Assembly (NCBI RefSeq): GCF_018130145.1
Contig: NZ_JAFCMB010000023.1
Span: 22,879-86,878 of the forward strand
Length of the DNA: 64,000 nucleotides
Direction: 5' to 3'
Origin: Bradyrhizobium sp. AUGA SZCCT0176
GTDB lineage: Bacteria; Pseudomonadota; Alphaproteobacteria; Rhizobiales; Xanthobacteraceae
The notes beneath the pieces are model-generated. The model saw only the letters and a program-made list of their open reading frames with translations, was not told where the DNA came from and ran no database searches. The first letter of the stretch is position 1. The number at the start of each line of letters is the position of its first letter. Positions 58,314 to 64,000 of this stretch are shown here, in pieces. A program made the translations under genes and the position numbers.

Positions 58314-58523
58314 TTACACGGCCGCGGTGAAAGCGGCTGTAATAGCGTTGATCCCGCCAGTCAGCGCCGTCGCGATAGCGCCACCAGCAGTAGTACCGAA
58401 CGCCGCAACCACTGCGCCGATGATGCAAGCCGCGACGATAATGTACTCGAACGACACCACGCCGTCCTGATCCGTGCGCAGACGCTTGAACGCTTCGGTT
58501 GTCTTGACGTAATATTTCAACAT
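58314..58523 (-). CDS. flp1: Flp-type pilin (first copy)
   Basis: A 69-residue Flp prepilin with processing expected after Gly21 (DQDGVVSFEY). The hydrophobic helix IIVAACIIGAVVAAF and a Gly/Ala/Thr-rich tail follow. A purine-rich AGAAGGGA lies about 10 bases upstream of the ATG at 58523. As the first gene, followed by a terminator, it is probably the main pilin. Confidence 0.94.
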   Translation of the reverse strand: MLKYYVKTTEAFKRLRTDQDGVVSFEYIIVAACIIGAVVAAFGTTAGGAIATALTGGINAITAAFTAAV

Positions 58524-59175
58524 AGGAGAAATCCCTTCTTTTAAGATGAATTGCCGCAGTTGCCATTGGCAAGTTGGTGCCAACACAGTGCGTTTATAAT
58601 ATCGGGCCTGAAAGGTGTCGTTGCCGCTGAAGAGTGCGGCGCGGATTTCCGGAGGTACTCCGAAAGTGCCAGCGGTACTGCGCTATACCGTGTTAATACG
58701 GGGATTCCATATCAGGATGCTACGGCTCGCGAACGGTGCAAGGCCAGTGCCGCACAACCACGTTACATCGCCGCAGCAACGTTGTCGGTCAAATGCATCA
58801 TGATCGTTCGTCCACTCGATACGCAGGAGCTATCTGAATCCGAAGCCGTCGCATGATCGAGAGTGCAAAAAGATTCTGGACACGTCTTTCTGCTTTCTGC
58901 GCGCCATATTGCTTGGAGTGCGCACCTTGACAGGAAGCGCTGCGGCCTCATGCCCTACTCTCGAAATCGCTCCGGCCCAAATCGAAAATACCGCGCAGCT
59001 CCGGAAGATTTTTTGCACTGTGCACGACGACCCGACGCCTTGCCTTGGTGGCGCATCCAGTGCACGTGTGGGTCCGATTGGTTTCACCGCCCGCGGGATA
59101 AGATTGAGCGTTCTTCAGATTGAGCGTTCTTCCGACCATGCGCTGCTCACTATTCAACGCACATCCGTATTGGAC
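58524..59175. promoter_or_regulatory. Upstream region of the flp/tad locus
   Basis: These 652 bases lie between flp1 and the small gene at 59176. Near flp1, TTGCCA-T-TGGCAA (58560-58572) is a perfect palindrome, followed by TTGG-TG-CCAA (58574-58583). Further upstream the minus strand has TATTATAA (about 58594-58601) as a possible -10 element. A 16-base unit AGATTGAGCGTTCTTC is tandemly duplicated at 59101-59132. A plus-strand open frame from 58909 runs into the antisense of the next gene and I do not call it. Confidence 0.45.
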
Positions 59176-59622
59176 TCACTTGTTGAGTTCACCGGCAGCC
59201 GGAGATGCGAGCAATGTGTCCGCGCTCTTGGTGAGCCCCGCAGCTACTTGTCGTGCGGCATCCGGGGACAGCGCATATCCTTCCTGGTTTTCCAGCCGGT
59301 GATTGAGAATGAGCAGGACCAGACCCCTGCCCTCGGTGTCCGCCGTCACGGCGAAGGTCTTCGGGATTTCAAATCTGACTTCATTCGGATTGCCCCCCGA
59401 TCGAGCACTCGGCTTGGGAACCACGGCGGAGCCCGCGCTGGAAACTGCTACTGACCCAAGCGTGCCCCGCGCGCTGACCAGGGCATCGATAAAATCGTCC
59501 AGGCACTCGCGCGCGATTTTCAGCTCTACGTCGCCAATATACTTCCCGCTTCCGCCGACGATGACTTCCTTCTTATCATCCGAAAGCCTGGACGACTTTA
59601 CCTCGCCGATCCTGATCGCCAT
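59176..59622 (-). CDS. Hypothetical protein downstream of the RTX gene
   Basis: A 148-residue protein starting MAIRIGEVKSSRLSDDKKEV, probably cytoplasmic. The second half contains EVRFEIPKTFAVTADTEGRG and VLLILNHRLENQEGYALSPD. I do not recognise a family. It begins 121 bases after the giant RTX gene on the same strand, so it may be co-transcribed with it. Confidence 0.6.
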   Translation of the reverse strand: MAIRIGEVKSSRLSDDKKEVIVGGSGKYIGDVELKIARECLDDFIDALVSARGTLGSVAVSSAGSAVVPKPSARSGGNPNEVRFEIPKTFAVTADTEGRGLVLLILNHRLENQEGYALSPDAARQVAAGLTKSADTLLASPAAGELNK

Positions 59623-59743
59623 TTATGAACGCTCCAGGCCAAGCCTACCCCTGCCCTGGTCATACTCCTTCTCGCGTTCCAAAACCATCGTCGGGCATCG
59701 CCCCATCAGCTCCGCACGGCATCCAACGCATTCTGTCGGTTAG

Positions 59744-62700
59744 CTAGATCAGATCGTCACGGTATGACAGAAGTGTGCCCGTAGTGCCGTCTGCCGCGAA
59801 TATGAAGCTGTCCGCCGAGTAGTCGCCAAGCAACGAGATGTTGGCGGTGTGAACGCCGTCGCTCACCGTCAGGATTCCGGCGGTCTCCTCCAAATTCTCA
59901 ACGTAACTTACGCTGGTGCCTTCTCCAAACGTGACATCGAGCAGATCGATCTGGTCATCCCCGTCAAATCCCGAAATAACTCCGCTGAAGTCGAAGGAGT
60001 CGCCAAGCTTGAGCGTCCCGGTCGCTTCGTCCGCAAACGTTACGTTAACAGATGAGGCTGCTTCGAACTCGATCGTGGCTACGCCATCGATCAATGCCGT
60101 ACCGCCAGTTGCGCTGCCGTTGAGCGTGATGTCTGCCCCATTCGCCCACAGCAATCCTGAATTATCAAGGTTGCTGTCGATCACCAGCCCGCCGCTGCCG
60201 GTCGCTTCGAGTGTTCCGGAATTGACGATGGTATTCGCACCAGTATCGATCTCGAGGGAATTGGTTCCGGTGGCGATGATCGTGCCTTCGTTGATCAGGA
60301 TCATCTGCCCTGCGCCGAGCTGTCCGGCGCCGGAGATCGTGTTGTCCACGTTCGTCAGCGTGACGTCCGAGACCGTTCCGGTGATCACGTTCCCGGTGCT
60401 GTCGGACAGCATGACCTGTCCGTGACCCTGGAGCGTAATGCCATGCTGGATAAGCTGGAGATCGGTTTCGACACCCGTCGAGTTCAATTCGATCGTACCG
60501 GTGTTATCGATGACGCCGCTCAGCGGCAGAATTGCGCCATTGCTGATCACCATGTGGCCGATGTTCTCCGTGACCGGTGTCTGGTCGAAGACGAAGTTAT
60601 CAGCGGCGAGCGAAGCGGCGTCGACCCCATTCAGCGTGATCGATTGACCGTCAGCGAGTGTAATCACCGCGTTGCCGGCCGTGTCGTTTGCGGTATGCGC
60701 CTCGATATCGCCGAAGCCGGTGAAGTCGGCATAACCAATCAGATCGATCTGATCAGCGGCAATATCGAAGCTGTAGATCACGTCATGGCCGATCGGCTGG
60801 GAGAAAACGAACAGGTCGTGGCCACTGGAGCCGGTCAGGTTGTCATCGCTGGAGATGGCGAAGATCGGATTGCCGGGGGCAAAGGCTTCGACGTTGCTCT
60901 TGAGGAAACTGAAGTTGTCAGCTCCGTCCACGTCGGTCCAAGTCATCGCCACTTGCAGTGCCTGCGCGCCTGCATAGTCGGAAGGAGTGGTGACCGTCAG
61001 CATCGACACGTCGCGGGTCTGCACGGTCCAGCTGCCGTCGCCGTTGTCGGCGCCTTCGCTCAGGGTCCAGCCATCGGCAACGCCGGAGATAGTCACTGTG
61101 ACATCCCCTGCAACGTCGGTCGGGTTGGTCAGCGCCAGATTGATTGGCGACCCCGCTACGCCTGCAGGGGCCAAAACAGCGAAATCGAACTGAGCAGTGG
61201 TAAGCGTATCAAGGTCGAAAGCCGCGCTTGTCACGCCAATCTGCACCACGTCGGTCGCCGAAACAGTGCTTGATCCATCAAGGCTATTATCCACGAACCA
61301 GATCTGCATGGCGTCGCTGTTGCTACCCGCGTCGCCTGTCAGGATGATAGCCTTTCCGCCGGCTCCCAGAGCAAATGCGTTACCGCTGCCTTGGATTTCA
61401 CTGACTATGTTGGCTGCTGTTGCGGCTCCATTGAAGGCGGCGTTCGAAAACAGAACTATATCGTCAGCAATGTTTACGTCGCTATTGCTGCTCGCTGTAA
61501 ACTCATTGATCGAGGTGCCTCCACCACCATTCTGATTGATAGTACCGCTCGGGAGGAACGCGCTGAAGTTCAGCACATCTCCACCGCTGGCAACTGTGCC
61601 GACGGTGAGCCCCACTATCGTGTCACTTCCATTGAGCGAACCGGATGCGCCGAAGACTATCGTGTCGCTACCCGTCCCGCCGGTGATGGTATCGTCGCCA
61701 CCCCCGCCTTCGATCGTATCATTCAGAGCACCGGTTGTGATCGTATCATTTCCGCTAGTGCCAGTCAGATCATATTGGAGGCGAGCCTCGAAGTTGGCTT
61801 CGTTGAACGCACCTGTCGGAGAGCTGAACGTGACAGCGATATCACCAACATCGGACCAGTTGTTGTTCGTGGTCTGATTGAGCTCGATCAAGCCGGTCGA
61901 CGTTGTGAAGCTAGTCACAAGGCCGGTGTCATCGGCGCCTGCCGTCCCAATTGCAGTATCGGTGCCGTGGACGAAGCTGGATACATTCGTTGCAACGATG
62001 CGCAACGTCTCGCTCGCAAGGACGAAGCCCGTCACCGTGTCTTGGCCAGTGTCATTGCCGTTCCCCACCACCGTAGCTCGCGCGGAGTCGCTTGACGTTC
62101 CAACAGTCGAGTTGACAATGATGGTATCGGTGCCGCCACCGCCCGTTATGGAGTCGGCGCCCAACCCGCCGGTGATGATGTCGGCAATGCCGGTGCCTGT
62201 AATGTTCTCGACGCCGCCAGCCCCATTGATGGTGATGGTATCAAGGCCGTCATCGAACGCATCGCCGCCGCTCGCGGCAAAGGTCAGATTGGCGAAGCTG
62301 TTCGTCGCGCCGGAGGCAACATTGATGACGAGGTTCGTCGTACCTGCCGCTGATTCGTTGATGGCGATCGTGTTGCCCGTCAACTGAGCTCCGCTGAAGG
62401 TCGCCGTGGTGTTATTCTGGATCAGGATCCGCTCGATCCCCTCATCCGCGCCGGCCCCTTCAAGGTCCGCAGTGCCATTGACCATCAGCGCGCTCAGATC
62501 AACCGTTAGGGTTGTGCGAATCGTATCGGTTCCACCACCTGTGGCCTCAACGATGTTTTCGCCGGCTGCTGCTTCCGCAGTCGATGCATAACTGTAGGTA
62601 TCGTTGCCCGAACCGCCAATCAGGAGGTCGTTTCCGCCTGCACCATTTAGAGTGTCATCGCCGTCATTGCCAAACAGAAGATCGTTTCCGCTGTTGCCGC

Positions 62701-64000
62701 TGATCGGGTTGGCGCCGCTGTCGTCCGCAATGATTGTGTTCACGCCGGCGGCAGCACTGGGAGCGTTGTCATCATCTGTGCTGAGCGTGTAGGGAGACGA
62801 GCCAAGGCTATAGCCCGCGAAGGTCGCTCCACCGACGAAGGTGAGCGTTTCCACAGTGTTGCCGGCTGCTGCAAAGTGACCAGAAACGGTAATCGTATCT
62901 GTTGCCCCATAGGCGATGACCAGATTTCCATTCCCGGTACCATTGCCTGAATCGGAAAAGTTCAGGGTCGTGAATGTTGCGCCATTAGTGCCGATGTAGA
63001 TCGTGTCGGTTCCGCCTGTTTCGGTGATCGTATCGGCTCCATCCCCGGTCACCCTGAAGGCATAGATGTCGTTTCCGTTGCCGCCTGCCAGTGTATCGTT
63101 GCCCGTAAATCCGAACAGGATGTCGGCGCCATTGGTCCCATCGACGTCTCCGCCCGTGTCGCGGGTTATGGTTGCCGTGACCACACCACTGGTATTACCG
63201 GCGGTGTCGATCGCCCGATAGGTGAACGAGCCGCCGGCCGTGCCACCATCGTCGTCGAAAGCCACCGTGCCGGTTCCGACCCCGCCAGCCGTATGGACAA
63301 CGGATGTGGCACCGATCGCGCCGCCCACGTTCGTCACGTCGAGCACGGCGCCGTTGTTGCCTTGCGTGTCGTTGAGCAGCAGCAACCATTCCGGGATGCC
63401 ATCCGGGGCAGGACCCACCGGATCATTATTGACGATGATCGTCTCGCCTGTCGCGGTCGGCCCTGTGTCGGTGTCGGTAATCGTCAGCGTCGCCGCCGAC
63501 TGGCCGCCTACCAGGCTGGCGCTGCCGTTGGCAACCGTCGGGGCGCTCAGGGTCAGCGTCAGCGTCTCGCCGCTGTCGACCAACGCATCATTGAATGCCG
63601 TCAGATTGGCGTTGAACGAGTTCGGGTCCGCCGCATCCCAGATCAGGGTCACGCTGGTGGCGGTTTGACCGCTCACCGTCAGCCCGGCCGTGGTCGCCGC
63701 GCTCGCCACCGTGGCGATCACCGCCGTGGTGAAGTCCGCATCCGCCGCCGTGCCGGTCATCGTCACCGTCACCGACGCCGTGTTGACACCGGTCAGCGCG
63801 CCGCCGCCCTTGGTGAACGTGAACGTCCCCAGGTCGTCCGCCGTGTTCTGCTCGCTGATCGTCGCCGACTGCGTCGGCGTGTCGTTCCCGACCGCCTCCG
63901 AGGCCACATTCACCGCAAACGTCACCGCCTGGTCGATCTCGGTAAGGTCGACGCTGTCGGAGGCCGTGGTGATCGCTGCGGTGCCCTCGACGATCGTCTG
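59744..64000 (-). CDS. Giant RTX-type secreted protein, 3' part (start outside window)
   Basis: At least 1418 residues; the frame is open to the window edge, so the N-terminus is missing. Calx-beta- or cadherin-like repeats come first (VTFAVNVASEAVGNDTPTQS; SGETLTLTLSAPTVANGS). Four groups of glycine-aspartate RTX calcium-binding nonapeptides follow (for example GNDTLAGGNGND, GNDGDDTLNGAGGNDLL, GLGADSITGGGGTD and GGGGDDTITGGTGSDT). The C-terminal ~100 residues (GTLKLGDSFDFSGVISGF; ILTVSDGVHTANISLLGDYS) are of the type seen at the end of large type I-secreted surface proteins. Probably an adhesin or matrix protein. No secretion ABC transporter is in the window; the TolC at 36 kb could serve. 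Confidence 0.88.
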   Translation of the reverse strand, partial: QTIVEGTAAITTASDSVDLTEIDQAVTFAVNVASEAVGNDTPTQSATISEQNTADDLGTFTFTKGGGALTGVNTASVTVTMTGTAADADFTTAVIATVASAATTAGLTVSGQTATSVTLIWDAADPNSFNANLTAFNDALVDSGETLTLTLSAPTVANGSASLVGGQSAATLTITDTDTGPTATGETIIVNNDPVGPAPDGIPEWLLLLNDTQGNNGAVLDVTNVGGAIGATSVVHTAGGVGTGTVAFDDDGGTAGGSFTYRAIDTAGNTSGVVTATITRDTGGDVDGTNGADILFGFTGNDTLAGGNGNDIYAFRVTGDGADTITETGGTDTIYIGTNGATFTTLNFSDSGNGTGNGNLVIAYGATDTITVSGHFAAAGNTVETLTFVGGATFAGYSLGSSPYTLSTDDDNAPSAAAGVNTIIADDSGANPISGNSGNDLLFGNDGDDTLNGAGGNDLLIGGSGNDTYSYASTAEAAAGENIVEATGGGTDTIRTTLTVDLSALMVNGTADLEGAGADEGIERILIQNNTTATFSGAQLTGNTIAINESAAGTTNLVINVASGATNSFANLTFAASGGDAFDDGLDTITINGAGGVENITGTGIADIITGGLGADSITGGGGTDTIIVNSTVGTSSDSARATVVGNGNDTGQDTVTGFVLASETLRIVATNVSSFVHGTDTAIGTAGADDTGLVTSFTTSTGLIELNQTTNNNWSDVGDIAVTFSSPTGAFNEANFEARLQYDLTGTSGNDTITTGALNDTIEGGGGDDTITGGTGSDTIVFGASGSLNGSDTIVGLTVGTVASGGDVLNFSAFLPSGTINQNGGGGTSINEFTASSNSDVNIADDIVLFSNAAFNGAATAANIVSEIQGSGNAFALGAGGKAIILTGDAGSNSDAMQIWFVDNSLDGSSTVSATDVVQIGVTSAAFDLDTLTTAQFDFAVLAPAGVAGSPINLALTNPTDVAGDVTVTISGVADGWTLSEGADNGDGSWTVQTRDVSMLTVTTPSDYAGAQALQVAMTWTDVDGADNFSFLKSNVEAFAPGNPIFAISSDDNLTGSSGHDLFVFSQPIGHDVIYSFDIAADQIDLIGYADFTGFGDIEAHTANDTAGNAVITLADGQSITLNGVDAASLAADNFVFDQTPVTENIGHMVISNGAILPLSGVIDNTGTIELNSTGVETDLQLIQHGITLQGHGQVMLSDSTGNVITGTVSDVTLTNVDNTISGAGQLGAGQMILINEGTIIATGTNSLEIDTGANTIVNSGTLEATGSGGLVIDSNLDNSGLLWANGADITLNGSATGGTALIDGVATIEFEAASSVNVTFADEATGTLKLGDSFDFSGVISGFDGDDQIDLLDVTFGEGTSVSYVENLEETAGILTVSDGVHTANISLLGDYSADSFIFAADGTTGTLLSYRDDLI

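Noticed and set aside
58574..58590. TTGGCACCAACTTGCC on the minus strand upstream of flp1 as a sigma-54 promoter
   Set aside because: The GG and GC elements are one base too close together, so it does not fit the -24/-12 spacing.
58909..59454. A plus-strand frame with secreted-protein-like text starting at a TTG
   Set aside because: Its second half is antisense to the convincing gene at 59176-59622, and it has no ribosome-binding site. The protein-like look of the first half is noted but not enough.
60422..62387. Several long plus-strand open frames opposite the RTX gene
   Set aside because: Repetitive GC-rich sequence creates open reverse frames; none has a start site or domain.

Overview
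The window reads as chromosomal DNA of an alphaproteobacterium of the Bradyrhizobium/Nitrobacteraceae type. The inference rests on high GC content, the dusB-ntrB-ntrC-ntrY-ntrX-hfq-hflX order, an ispDF fusion, popZ upstream of valS, a pcm-tolC pair, an alphaproteobacterial tad/cpa pilus locus, and intergenic palindromes of a kind I associate with Bradyrhizobium. No database search was possible, so the genus is inferred.

Layout. 1-12 kb is a catabolic and transport region. A minus-strand unit carries dctP, a fused dctQM and an acyl-CoA synthetase, with a crotonase-family gene upstream. An outer-membrane-like protein gene is divergent from a cobalt-type nitrile hydratase operon (alpha, beta, accessory protein), followed by a second TRAP transporter (dctP, dctQ, dctM). 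12-31 kb is core: queC, mazG, a small membrane protein, the complete ntr operon with hfq and hflX, divergent ispDF-cinA, a thiamine-diphosphate enzyme, a beta-hydroxyacid dehydrogenase, a START/COQ10-like protein, lipA and a 3-methyladenine glycosylase. 30.6-38.7 kb has a 0.7-kb structured non-coding stretch, a VOC protein, valS, popZ, tolC and a shortened pcm.

39-44.8 kb, starting at the 3' end of tRNA-Asn, is an accessory patch with poorly conserved short genes, direct repeats, a damaged small ribbon-helix-helix-like gene and a possibly frameshifted membrane protein gene. 44.9-58.5 kb is a minus-strand tad (Flp pilus) locus: two flp pilins, cpaA, cpaB, cpaE, cpaF, tadB, tadC, three TadE/TadG-like genes, then cpaC, a small lipoprotein and tadD. 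An isoprenylcysteine-methyltransferase-like gene and a PAP2 lipid-phosphatase-like gene are embedded in it. 59-64 kb holds a small unknown gene and the 3' part of a giant RTX-type secreted protein whose start lies beyond the window.

The most notable observations are the tad locus with two embedded membrane-lipid-type enzymes and its duplicated flp/cpaA-5' segment, a PIMT missing its mid-domain, an NtrX without GAFTGA, an NtrC-like site before dusB-ntrBC, a histidine-rich nitrile hydratase alpha subunit, and several families of intergenic palindromes.
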